A stretch of DNA of 64,000 nt from Halichondria panicea (Eukaryota; Porifera; Demospongiae; Suberitida; Halichondriidae): the NCBI RefSeq assembly GCF_963675165.1, contig NC_087386.1, positions 3,288,169-3,352,168 of the forward strand, written 5' to 3'. This document shows positions 10,403 to 19,362 of this stretch, piece after piece. Numbering within the stretch: position 1 is the first letter of the stretch; every line of letters begins with the position of its first letter. A model generated the notes under the pieces. That model did not search any database. It was not told the origin of the DNA and worked only from the letters and a program-made list of their open reading frames with translations. A program made the position numbers and the translations under genes.

Positions 10403-12226
10403 TCATGAAGAATCTGAATCAGATTCAATTTGAAGTGATGAAAATGGATTAGCGTGAACAACATTAGACGAAACTAAATGCTGTTTTATTTGTTCTTTTC
10501 TGACTGCTTGAGTAGGTAATGCGGCATGGCACCTGCTTCCGCCTTCGTGAACAGCCTGCAGCCTTGAATTAGTTTCAGCATATCTATGAGATAGCACAAC
10601 ATCTAATAGTGATTGGTATAATTCAATATCAATCGGAAATAGAGAATGAGCTGAAGAAACATTCTGAGCCATCTGCAAAGCAATAGTACCATCATACAGG
10701 AAAGCCGGAGATAATACCTCAAAAGGCTCTATTAGCAACTGGTTGACACTTAGGGCATCCAAGTAGCAACACTGCCACTGCGAGAAAGCATGCAAAGCTA
10801 ACATCCATTTTGATCGTGTGAACGTGAATGGAGAGGCGCATTTCTCTCGATGCACTTTCAGGGTTGCATGGCATGTAAAGCAAAGAACATTGCAGAAAAT
10901 CAAAGCTTCAACCAGGAAAGTTGGCACATGTAGTGTTTCGGCCCAGAATTTAGTGACGGCTACAACAAACCTCCAATGTGTATTTACTTTTTGAAGCATG
11001 GAATACTCACAATTCAACAGTTTACAGAATACTTTTACAGGAAAAGGGGAAATGAGTTGTGGAGAAAATGCTGAGACGGATAGGGAACTCACTTGTCTAG
11101 CTGACAGGTCTAACTTTATACGAACAAATTCTTTTACACTGGGAATATCAAATAAATAGTATATTTTCTGTCTTATTGATAATGATGCATCCATCGATGT
11201 CGACTTCACGGAGACATCAGGAACAATTCGCAAAAGAGACTGCTCGATCACTAGAGCACTCATATTGTGCCTTGGAAAATCACCTTGCCGATACTTTCTC
11301 ACTATCCAGTTAGGCAAGGGCTTTCCGCAATTTGTCTTTAGTACACTTGATGAAAGCAAACACTCCGGATTCGTACGCTTCTCACACGTGTACATAGCTT
11401 GGACAGCACAGCAGTTGCTTTTCAACTGGCCATAACATGAGAGATCTTTCATTCTAAAAAGAAAAATTTCTATTGAGGGATAGCAATAAATACATTTCAT
11501 AATCTGTGCAACTGGATGGAGACTGCAAACAGACACTTCGTGAGCCATACAAGCAGCCAGTTTAGGAGAGAAAACGCTGCTTACAAAGTCATTACCGATT
11601 ATGGCAGGTACAACAAAACGTAGATCTGCATGCTTAATGTCGAATTGCTCAAGGAATTTCGACAAATGAAACACTTGACAAGAAACTGGCTTGCTACCTG
11701 AGTCAAATCGATCTATGGGGATGTATCCGCCTACAATATTAAACATAAAGAAATCTGAATCTAACCCAAGCACAGGACAACCAAAATAGTTTGCAATCTC
11801 CACAATTATTTCATCAGCTTCCCCATCAGCTACATAAAATGGAACATTGATTTCACGCAGAGCAAACAGAAACACTTCTGTAGCTAACAACGATAGTGTT
11901 CGACCACCTTGATTAGGATTAGAAATGTTTTCATGAATGTGTTTTATTGATTCTCGGCGCCTTTTCATTGTCGTAGCCACTTTTTGCTTTTTGTAATCGA
12001 TTCCATCGAATATAACGATTGGCCTAACGTTAGCCTCTAGCAGTGTGTTAAACATTTTAAGTACCTCTTCCCGAAACTGAGAATACTCACCACCACGATT
12101 CCATTCGAATGCATATAATTGATGACACAGGCCGTAACCATCAATGATCAAATGGCCTTTCAGTGTGCATTTCTCCCAGCCCCGAAATGTTTCCTTGACA
12201 AATTTTGTGAGGCCAGGGATTCCCAT
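10403..12226 (-). CDS. ASTE1: ASTE1 (asteroid homolog 1)-like XPG-fold nuclease
   Basis: An intact single-exon ORF of 607 residues. It begins MGIPGLTKFV, the N-terminal motif that places the first Gly near the active site in FEN1/XPG nucleases, in a good start context (A at -3, G at +4). The XPG-N part has IIDGYGLCH (Asp29) and VIFDGID (Asp74). The XPG-I part has YVADGEADE (Glu136, Asp138) and LGLDSDFF (Asp156, Asp158), so the metal-binding acidic set appears complete. The remainder (about 170-607) matches the general ASTE1 layout without further motifs. Human ASTE1 is described as a structure-specific nuclease that trims single-stranded ends at DNA breaks; acting similarly here is an inference. 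ASTE1-like genes are often multicopy in invertebrates, so this may be a paralogue rather than the direct orthologue. Confidence 0.85.
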   Translation of the reverse strand: MGIPGLTKFVKETFRGWEKCTLKGHLIIDGYGLCHQLYAFEWNRGGEYSQFREEVLKMFNTLLEANVRPIVIFDGIDYKKQKVATTMKRRRESIKHIHENISNPNQGGRTLSLLATEVFLFALREINVPFYVADGEADEIIVEIANYFGCPVLGLDSDFFMFNIVGGYIPIDRFDSGSKPVSCQVFHLSKFLEQFDIKHADLRFVVPAIIGNDFVSSVFSPKLAACMAHEVSVCSLHPVAQIMKCIYCYPSIEIFLFRMKDLSCYGQLKSNCCAVQAMYTCEKRTNPECLLSSSVLKTNCGKPLPNWIVRKYRQGDFPRHNMSALVIEQSLLRIVPDVSVKSTSMDASLSIRQKIYYLFDIPSVKEFVRIKLDLSARQVSSLSVSAFSPQLISPFPVKVFCKLLNCEYSMLQKVNTHWRFVVAVTKFWAETLHVPTFLVEALIFCNVLCFTCHATLKVHREKCASPFTFTRSKWMLALHAFSQWQCCYLDALSVNQLLIEPFEVLSPAFLYDGTIALQMAQNVSSAHSLFPIDIELYQSLLDVVLSHRYAETNSRLQAVHEGGSRCHAALPTQAVRKEQIKQHLVSSNVVHANPFSSLQIESDSDSS

Positions 12227-13628
12227 GTTTTCTAAAATAAATGAGTCACAGGAATTATGAACAAATCACGCTAGGTATGGTTCTTTACTAGCTGCAGCTA
12301 GACATAAATACACCTGTAATTGTTTCAATACTAGTAATGCAAGGCCTTTATTACTATTGCACCTCTCAGAGGAAGCTAAATGACTCCCCATGCAATGCAC
12401 TGTAACGCTGTCACCAGTCACTCCTGCGCAAACTCAGTACTTGTAGTTATATATTTTTTGAGCAGTATAAATATAGCTGTGCAAATAAAACTAATATAGA
12501 GTGGCTCTGCATGCAATTAGGAAACGACGGCAGTTCACATGAACTTCAACCATAAATTAAGCCACGATCGATGCATGCCCTCTTCTCATAATTATTATTA
12601 TCTCTCTTAATTTATGTCTTTGATGCCACTACAAATGTTAGAGTTATCTACTATAATTATTTATATTGTACTTAGCCTCGATTCCAAAAGAAAGTACACC
12701 TTCTCAACCTGGAATCGAGGCTTAGCCTACCATAATTATTACTAGAGGGTGAATTTGACCCTTTGCGATGTAACTATTGCGTTCTGGCAAGGATTGTGTG
12801 TCTTTATCAGTACCAGTTTAGGTTTTGCGACTTTTTTTGGCCAAGTGATCAACGCTTGCAAAGTTCGCATAATTATGTTTGATACTCGCAAAACATTCTA
12901 GGTATTTAGGTATTTAGGGTACGAGTACTAGGTGATTCCCGTCAAAATAACTGAGTGGTTTGTGGTTATGAGTGGTTTGTGGTTATCGGTGTATAATTTT
13001 GATGAGGTGCTTTGTGGGATGTTAATTTTAGGGAGGTTTATTTTTGAGGAATTTTTTTATGAGTAGTATTTTTGGGAAGTCCATGTTTTGATACGTGGGA
13101 AGATGCATGTGTTTTTGTGTATTTTTCTGGGAGATGGTGCTTTATAGTACTAGCATGGTTTAAAGGTGAAATGTTTAACATGCAAGCTAATTGATTGCTC
13201 CAAACTGTTTGAAAACTTGAAGAGCATTATTATGTCAGTTGCAAGCCCTCGAAAATAGGAGGCCACTATCTGTTGATGCCCTGGACTCCTGTATATTGAT
13301 TCTAGGACTAGTTATCTCAGAGTGCCACAAATCAGTGTTTAGTTGTTATTCTAGTGAAGATGAATGCAGCTCAGCAACACACTAACATAACACTATTCGA
13401 ACACTTGTAGGTAGTAATTTTCTCTTCAACTACATGCAGTAATGAATGTGTCTTTTTAAAAGCCAAAACAGTGCATATCAGTCTGTACATGCATTTGCCC
13501 ATGCATTGTTTTAAATAGAGAACTTGACTTGAAACCACTATCATAATTATAAGCTCTATTTAAGGCGCCAAATTAAATAATTATGCTGGTAAAAATGGTC
13601 GTAGTAGCCTAGGAGGTTTGAAAAGCTA
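12227..13628. other. Spacer upstream of ASTE1-like gene
   Basis: No coding region was recognised. A TAGCCTCGATTCC hairpin lies at 12674-12724. The stretch 12760-12900 (GCGATGTAACTATTGCGTTC, GGCAAGGATTGTGTG) has an inverted diverged counterpart at 31085-31200, so it belongs to another repeat family. Promoter elements of the ASTE1-like gene should lie near 12230-12450 but none is identifiable by eye. Confidence 0.45.
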
Positions 13629-14491
13629 CAACCGATTATCGAACGCGTTCTATTTTTGAACGCTTGCTCTCGAGGACAGCGGCTCAGAGCACCAAGCTGA
13701 TAGTACCTAGGTATAAACTAGATAAGGCTCTATTCAAGTCTGAACTCACGACCAACAGAAAGCTTCCTCGGCAGAGTGACAAGGCCAAACACTCAACTAT
13801 TGGAACAGATTTAGTTCGAACATAGCCACGATTCTTCGAACTCTCTATCTCGTATCAAGAGAAGGCTCTAAACAACTAGCTACAATGCATGACCGTAATC
13901 TACAGCTAGTAAACTATGTACAGCTCTGGTTTCGAGGTCTGACTGCAAGCCGTTATACAATGGTGGCCTCTTAAAAAAGTGCAGTAGTGCCATCAAAACT
14001 TGAACGATTAATACCTTTTTCTTCATAATCTCCATTATAAGCCATGACGTAAATTGCAACTTTAGGAAAAAAATGGAGATTATGAGTGTTAAATCGTTCG
14101 GGTTTTGATGGCACTACTGCACTTTTTTAAGAGGCCACTATTGTCTAACGGCTTGCAGTCAGACTTCGAAACCAGAGCTGTACATAGTTTACTAGCTGTA
14201 GATTACGGTCATGCATTGTAGCTAGTTGTTTAGAGCCTTCTCTTGACACGAGAGAGAGAGAGTTCAAAGAATCGTGGCTATGTTCGGACTAAATCTGTTC
14301 CAATAGTTGAGTGTTTGGCCTTGTTACTCTGCCGAGGAAGCTTTCTGTTGGCTGTGAGTTTGGACTTGAATAGAGCCTTACCTAGTCTACACCTAGGTAC
14401 TATCAGCTTAGTGCTCTGAGCCGTTGTCCTCGAGAACAAGCGTTCGAAAATAGAACGTGTTCGATAATAGAACGTGTTCGATAATCAGTTG
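13629..14491. mobile_element. Foldback element with arms of about 410 bp
   Basis: Left arm 13629-14035 and right arm about 14073-14491 are near-exact inverted copies around a spacer of about 37 bp. Landmarks: GGAACAGATTTAGT and its complement at the mirrored place, TGCATGACCGTAATCTACAG, CAGTGCCATCAAAAC. The outermost bases read CGATTATCGAACGCG. The right arm has an extra partial duplication of ATAGAACGTGTTCG. There is no ORF. It resembles foldback-type nonautonomous DNA transposons, and its transcript would form a long RNA hairpin. Confidence 0.9.
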
Positions 14492-14500
14492 TTCACTCTA

Positions 14501-14706
14501 CCGTATAGCACGAAATTTTTGAGGGGCTTAATTTTCGCGGGTTTCGTGGATTAGCAATCCTACACGAAAATTAAGTCCACGAAATTGCTGCTATAACGTG
14601 CAAAGATTTAAAGGCGTGGTTTCCGGTAAGCAGTCATTCCGCGAACTTGTGCAACGAAATGCTTTTAGACGAAATATAAGTGCCTCGAAAATTTCGCACT
14701 ATACGT
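14501..14706. mobile_element. Small TIR element, CCGTATAGCRCGAAA family
   Basis: The left end CCGTATAGCACGAAATTT is matched by the inverted right end AAATTTCGCACTATACG. Inside are GGCGTGGTTTCCGG and paired AAATTAAGTCCACGAAAT blocks. About 206 bp, no ORF. Relatives lie at 47735-47850 and 60839-60990, with a probable end fragment near 32865. Confidence 0.8.
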
Positions 14707-14826
14707 ATTAAACACCTTTCCCAGAAAAATACACCACCTCAAAAAAAGAATCTGATTCTCACACCAAAACACATAAAATCTACCTCACAAAAAAAACACC
14801 TCCCACTACCACTACATATAGTATAG

Positions 14827-15172
14827 TACCGTAAGATCTCGATTTAAAGCGACACTTTTTAATAATTACGAAGCCAGAGGTCGCTTCTTTTGGAGGTTGA
14901 AAAATTATATTGAAGTCCTAGTGTCACATATTTAGAGGGTCGCATCTAATTGGAGGTAACTTTACAGAGTCTACTTGCCTCGATTTCAGGCCGCTTAAAA
15001 ACACTGATTTTCCAGTGGGCTACAACCGAGGCTAGGGAGTGGCTACATTTAGAACGCGACATTAAAAAATCATTGTCAACGCAGCTGTCGCTACTTTTAG
15101 AGGTCAGAAAATTGCTGAAGCTCCTGGGTGTCGATATTTGAAGGGTCGCCTTAAATCGAGGTCTTACGGTAA
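14827..15172. mobile_element. Small TIR element, TACCGTAAGAYCTCGATTTA family
   Basis: Ends are TACCGTAAGATCTCGATTTA and its inverted copy TAAATCGAGGTCTTACGGTA. Second-order inverted structure is also present (TCTAATTGGAGG, AGAGGTCAGAAAATT). A TAGCCTCGA-type hairpin (about 14970-15035) is nested in the middle. About 346 bp, non-coding. A close copy with the same nested hairpin is at 24004-24359, so the nesting predates the split of the copies. Confidence 0.85.
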
Positions 15173-15470
15173 TGGACCTCCCACAAAACGCACCCTCCAA
15201 TAATTGTTTTAATTAAAACACACAAAAATACACTTATTAGAGCTACAAATACAAAAACAAAATAGACCTTAACAGTTTGGCGGGGGCCACAGTATATATG
15301 GAGGCATCAGACAGGACTTCACCTTGTAATTGTGCTCTCTTTCTATAAATTCTCGATCCAAGACAGACTTGGAGTGACCACGCCCCCATTCAACTACTAC
15401 TAGACTGCAGGCGCTACAACAAGCACACAGGCGCTAGGCAGGCTCGCCCTCAAATAAATTTACATGATGC

Positions 15471-17543
15471 ATGATGTTAATCCGGAAAAGAGTTGTTCTG
15501 CTGCTTGTCGTCATAGCTATGGGTGTGATTGCCCTGTTGGTGAGCTCTCAAGTGCACCTGGTGCTTGGTAAGAAAGTGAAGTGGTTAGAGAATGAGAATC
15601 AATTTCTCATCAAAGAGCTGCAACAGTTTACCACAAGTAGTCAGCAACAGAACATTCACCGTCAAAGAAAGTTGTACAAGTTGAGTGAAGAACAGTTCTC
15701 AATGACTAGATCTAGTCACTGTGAAACAATTCATATTGCTATTGTAGCTGTAGGCTACTCCACAATTAGGAGCGTGGTCATTCTGGTGAAATCAATCCTC
15801 TTCTACAGACACAATGCCCTTCATTTTCATTTTGTTTCTGATGATAGTGGCAAGTATGTTTTACAAACTCTATTTGAAACATGGAAACTTCCGGCTGTTG
15901 ATACTTCCTTTTACGCAGCAGCTATGGCACAGGAGAAAGTCGCTTGGATACCAAATTCACACTACTCTGGAGTGTTTGGGCTCATGAAACTTACTATACC
16001 TTCACTGTTACCATTGTCGGTCCAAAAGGTAATTGTCCTCGACACGGACTTGATGCTGACATCTGATATACTGTCACTGTGGAGATATTTCGAGGTAATA
16101 TTAGCTGAAGTTAAATTGTTGGGGCTGGTTGAAAATCAGAGTGATTGGTACTTCGGCAATCTGTGGGAGGGACATAAACCGTGGCCAGCTCTTGGAAGGG
16201 GCTTCAACACTGGCGTCATGCTGTTCAACCTCAAGCAAATGAGAGCCCACAATTGGAATGGCTTGTGGAACACTGTAACAACCAAAACATTAATGGAGTA
16301 TGAATTGACTGCCCTTGCTGACCAAGACATTATAAACGCAATCATACTGGAAGGGCAGAACCTTCACTACGTTTTACCGTGTTTCTGGAATGCTCAGTTA
16401 AGCGAGCATAGTTTAAGTGATAACTGTTTCAATAATGTTAATGAGTTTAAACTAGTGCACTGGAACTCGCCTCTCAAGCAAGCAGTCAAGAACAAGTACA
16501 GTTCATACTTCGAGAGTGTGTATGAGATGATAAAGAACCAAAATGGCTATCAGTATAGAGAGGTTCTATTGAATTGTGATCAAAAGTCAGAACAGATGAA
16601 GCCAGTTGCTGCCAGTACAGATCCATGCATTGCGTTCAGAAGTGCCAATAAATCACTACTTAGAATCCATCCATTTATTGTAGGCTACGAATATGAACGT
16701 AGAGTACATGATGTGACACTGGTGACTCAGATGTCAATGGACAGACTGCATATGCTAGCACCACTGTATGCACACTGGAATGGACCTATCAGTATCGCTG
16801 TGTATGCTACTGACTCCCAAGTACAAGAAGTAACTGAACATATCTCCAGAGTTCTTGTAAACAATTCAAAACGTCTAGCTCTGCACGTTGTATTCAAGAC
16901 AAATTCACAACTTTATCCTATCAACTATCTACGAAATGTTGCTCTGAGCAAAGTAGAGACATCCTATGTCTTTTTGAGTGACATTGACTTCATACCAATG
17001 GACGGAGCTTATGAGTATTTGTTGGAGGCAATTAAAATTCTTGAAAAGCCGAAACGATTGTTTGTCATCCCAGCCTTTGAAACTCATCTGTATAGATTCA
17101 CTTATCCTACGAATAAAAATGAAGTACTAAATTTGCTTCAAAATGGAAGTGTGTCTACATTCAGGTCACATGAATGGAAAAGAGGTCATGCCCCTACCAA
17201 TTACAAGCATTGGGCAAAAACAGGGACCCCCTACAAAATCAAATGGGTAGATGATTATGAGCCGTACGTTGTAGTTCAATCAAATGTTACCAAATACGAT
17301 GAACGATTCGCAGGGTTTGGATGGAATAAGGTGTCGCACATGATGGAACTGAATGCACAGGGGTACGAGTTTGTGGTGTTGCCTTCCGTATTTATGATTC
17401 ACATGCCTCATTCTCCATCTCCTGATATCAATCTCTTCAGGAAGAGCAAGCTCTATAGAGACTGTGTTCAAGTAATCAAGACCGAATTTAAACAAGAGAT
17501 TGATAGACAGAACACTGGTGGATGTAAAGAATGCAATCTCTAG
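15471..17543 (+). CDS. LARGE1: LARGE-type bifunctional xylosyl/glucuronyl-transferase
   Basis: An intact 690-residue, single-exon ORF. It is a Golgi type II membrane enzyme of the LARGE family, which builds the xylose-glucuronate repeat (matriglycan) on alpha-dystroglycan in vertebrates. A membrane anchor lies at about residues 8-32 and a short stem follows. The GT8 domain (about 85-350) contains VIVLDTDLML with the DxD at 191-193 and the GRGFNTGVMLFNL nucleotide-sugar motif near 242-254. The second, GT49/B4GAT1-like domain (about 410-680) contains VFLSDIDFIP with its DxD at 504-506, VIPAFET and FAGFGWNK. Both catalytic metal motifs are present. Two upstream ATGs at 15463 and 15466 are out of frame. 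Vertebrate LARGE genes have many introns; here there is none, and no poly-A tract or direct repeats were seen that would prove retroposition. Confidence 0.92.
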   Translation: MMLIRKRVVLLLVVIAMGVIALLVSSQVHLVLGKKVKWLENENQFLIKELQQFTTSSQQQNIHRQRKLYKLSEEQFSMTRSSHCETIHIAIVAVGYSTIRSVVILVKSILFYRHNALHFHFVSDDSGKYVLQTLFETWKLPAVDTSFYAAAMAQEKVAWIPNSHYSGVFGLMKLTIPSLLPLSVQKVIVLDTDLMLTSDILSLWRYFEVILAEVKLLGLVENQSDWYFGNLWEGHKPWPALGRGFNTGVMLFNLKQMRAHNWNGLWNTVTTKTLMEYELTALADQDIINAIILEGQNLHYVLPCFWNAQLSEHSLSDNCFNNVNEFKLVHWNSPLKQAVKNKYSSYFESVYEMIKNQNGYQYREVLLNCDQKSEQMKPVAASTDPCIAFRSANKSLLRIHPFIVGYEYERRVHDVTLVTQMSMDRLHMLAPLYAHWNGPISIAVYATDSQVQEVTEHISRVLVNNSKRLALHVVFKTNSQLYPINYLRNVALSKVETSYVFLSDIDFIPMDGAYEYLLEAIKILEKPKRLFVIPAFETHLYRFTYPTNKNEVLNLLQNGSVSTFRSHEWKRGHAPTNYKHWAKTGTPYKIKWVDDYEPYVVVQSNVTKYDERFAGFGWNKVSHMMELNAQGYEFVVLPSVFMIHMPHSPSPDINLFRKSKLYRDCVQVIKTEFKQEIDRQNTGGCKECNL

Positions 17544-19362
17544 ACTCTGTTTGTATATCCGGTTATGCTGACTCATACGACTTTATGTTATGTAAATTGT
17601 ACCATACACATGAACCATGGCGTGATTGGCATTGAGGTTGTACTAAATGTCTCCAGTGAAATGATTATAGGTATGCATTTGCGTTACATTTTATATCGCT
17701 ATAATTATAACGTGCTAGAAGCTAGGTCAGGAGCCCCCCCCCCCCACTACTTACGACCCTGTTTAGCCCAAGACTGCCAAGAGTAGCCTGAGGAGAAGAT
17801 GCCATCATTTTGCGATCATAAAATTGTAGGGGTAAGTTCTGATTTAGCACCATTTCACAGACTTTAGAGATAAGAGGTCAATACCCAAACTGCAATAATC
17901 ATAACATTATAATTATGCACTTCACTATTAGCAATGGGTATTGTACGTTTCCTGTCTACTATAATTATGTCTTCCTTGCGGCTTCAGGAGTGCATTGCAC
18001 TCCTGGCGGCCTATATAGCAAAGTCAAACCAAGTCTGCGCTGGACCAGAGGGAGATACGACATGCATGCAGGAGCAATTTTCTAATTGATTAGCTGACTC
18101 AGCATAGGCCTACAATAAAAGTGCTCAATCAAACCTAATTGCTCCATACCTCCTCTGGCGCTAGTCCCACACAACAGGGTAAAAATGGGCTAGGTTAGGG
18201 TAATTAGGGTTAGGGACGGAGTTAAGTGCTAAGCCCATTATTGACTACTTCATTTTAGCTGGCGTTTCGTTTTAGTGGGACAACAGGCGCTGATTCAGTA
18301 GATCTCAGAGGAGGTCCGACATGCGTGCACGATTCACTATGCATTGATGTCATTTTACGGTCACGTGATAACGTCTAGGCTAAATGCACTGAACTTGTAG
18401 TGATTCGTGCACGCATGTCGGACCCAGAAGAGGGAGGTCACAATAATTTATTAACCTTAGGCATGTTATACATCTTTTCTTCTTTATAACTCCACACAAA
18501 TCCTAGTCATGTTGTGGGCGTGTCCAATAACGGAGTTCTAAAGTTCTAAAGAAAAAAGTTCTCATTAAAAGGTCATAATTAATTAAATGCCTAAGGTAAT
18601 TGTGTCCTCCCTCCTCTGAGTAGATTTAGTCTATAATTATGTAGTCTGGCGAGCAGACGTTTCGGGGGGTAAAATGAACTCCTGAGAACACGTTTGCCCG
18701 CCAGACAGTGACTAGAAGTAGCTACTGTGAACAATCCTGATGATTAGGGGTGCATATTACTTACAGAATTATGACTGATTTGAGTAGTCTATATTTAAAA
18801 ATGCTAGTTGCGTTGGAAGATGACTGTGTAGCCATTGTAAGATTGGGAAACCGCTCCAAACACGATGCTAGTTCAGTATCTCAACAACATTATGCACAGC
18901 AGTATTACTACATAGTCACAAATAGGGATGAAACGTGAGACTAGTAACTACATACATGGTAAGTCTAAATCTTGATGTATTGTTGGATCTCGTAAACGTA
19001 GTGTATAATGTTTTAAATAATATGACAATGTCTACCACTATAAATTTGGCACTCAGCTTAAATTTGGTCAACTAAATGTTTTATCTATAGAGCTAGAGAG
19101 AAGATAGTCTCATGAATCAGCTGGCCTTGGGGGCTCTCCAAGGCCGGCTGATTCATCAGACTATAGAGAAGACTCTTAACTCTTTGATTAACAGCTAAAC
19201 AATCGTGGAAAAACAGTTAGAGCATGAGACTCTATAATTAGTCATGCAGAAAGGGTTCAAAGGTCAACCAAACGCCACCTTTGAACCCTAGCCTTTTCAA
19301 AATCACAAGTTTACAGTGCAGTGCACTAGTACTATAGTATAGTGCAGTGTTACAGTAAAACC
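17544..19362. other. Spacer with several small palindromes
   Basis: No coding region is supported. Seen directly: CAGGAGTGCATTGCACTCCTG-type palindrome at about 17986-18007; inverted blocks CAGAGGGAG...GGAGCAATT and AATTGCTCC...CTCCTCTGG at about 18048-18160; the GTCCGACATGCGTGCACGA element at 18315-18425; GTCTCATGAATCAGC...GCTGATTCATCAGAC at 19109-19160. The last resembles the ends of the element at 34800-35277. Confidence 0.6.
18315..18425. repeat. Short palindromic element, TCCGACATGCGTGCACGA family
   Basis: The ends GTCCGACATGCGTGCACGA and TCGTGCACGCATGTCGGAC are exact inverted repeats; the second layer is TGCATTGATGTC/AAATGCACTGAA. A related copy at about 28441-28560 has one good end and a rearranged other end. 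Non-coding. Confidence 0.8.

Noticed and set aside
15471-17543. LARGE gene as a bacterial transfer or contaminant
   Set aside because: The two-domain GT8 plus GT49 order, membrane anchor and base composition match animal LARGE; flanks are the same transposon-rich DNA as the rest.
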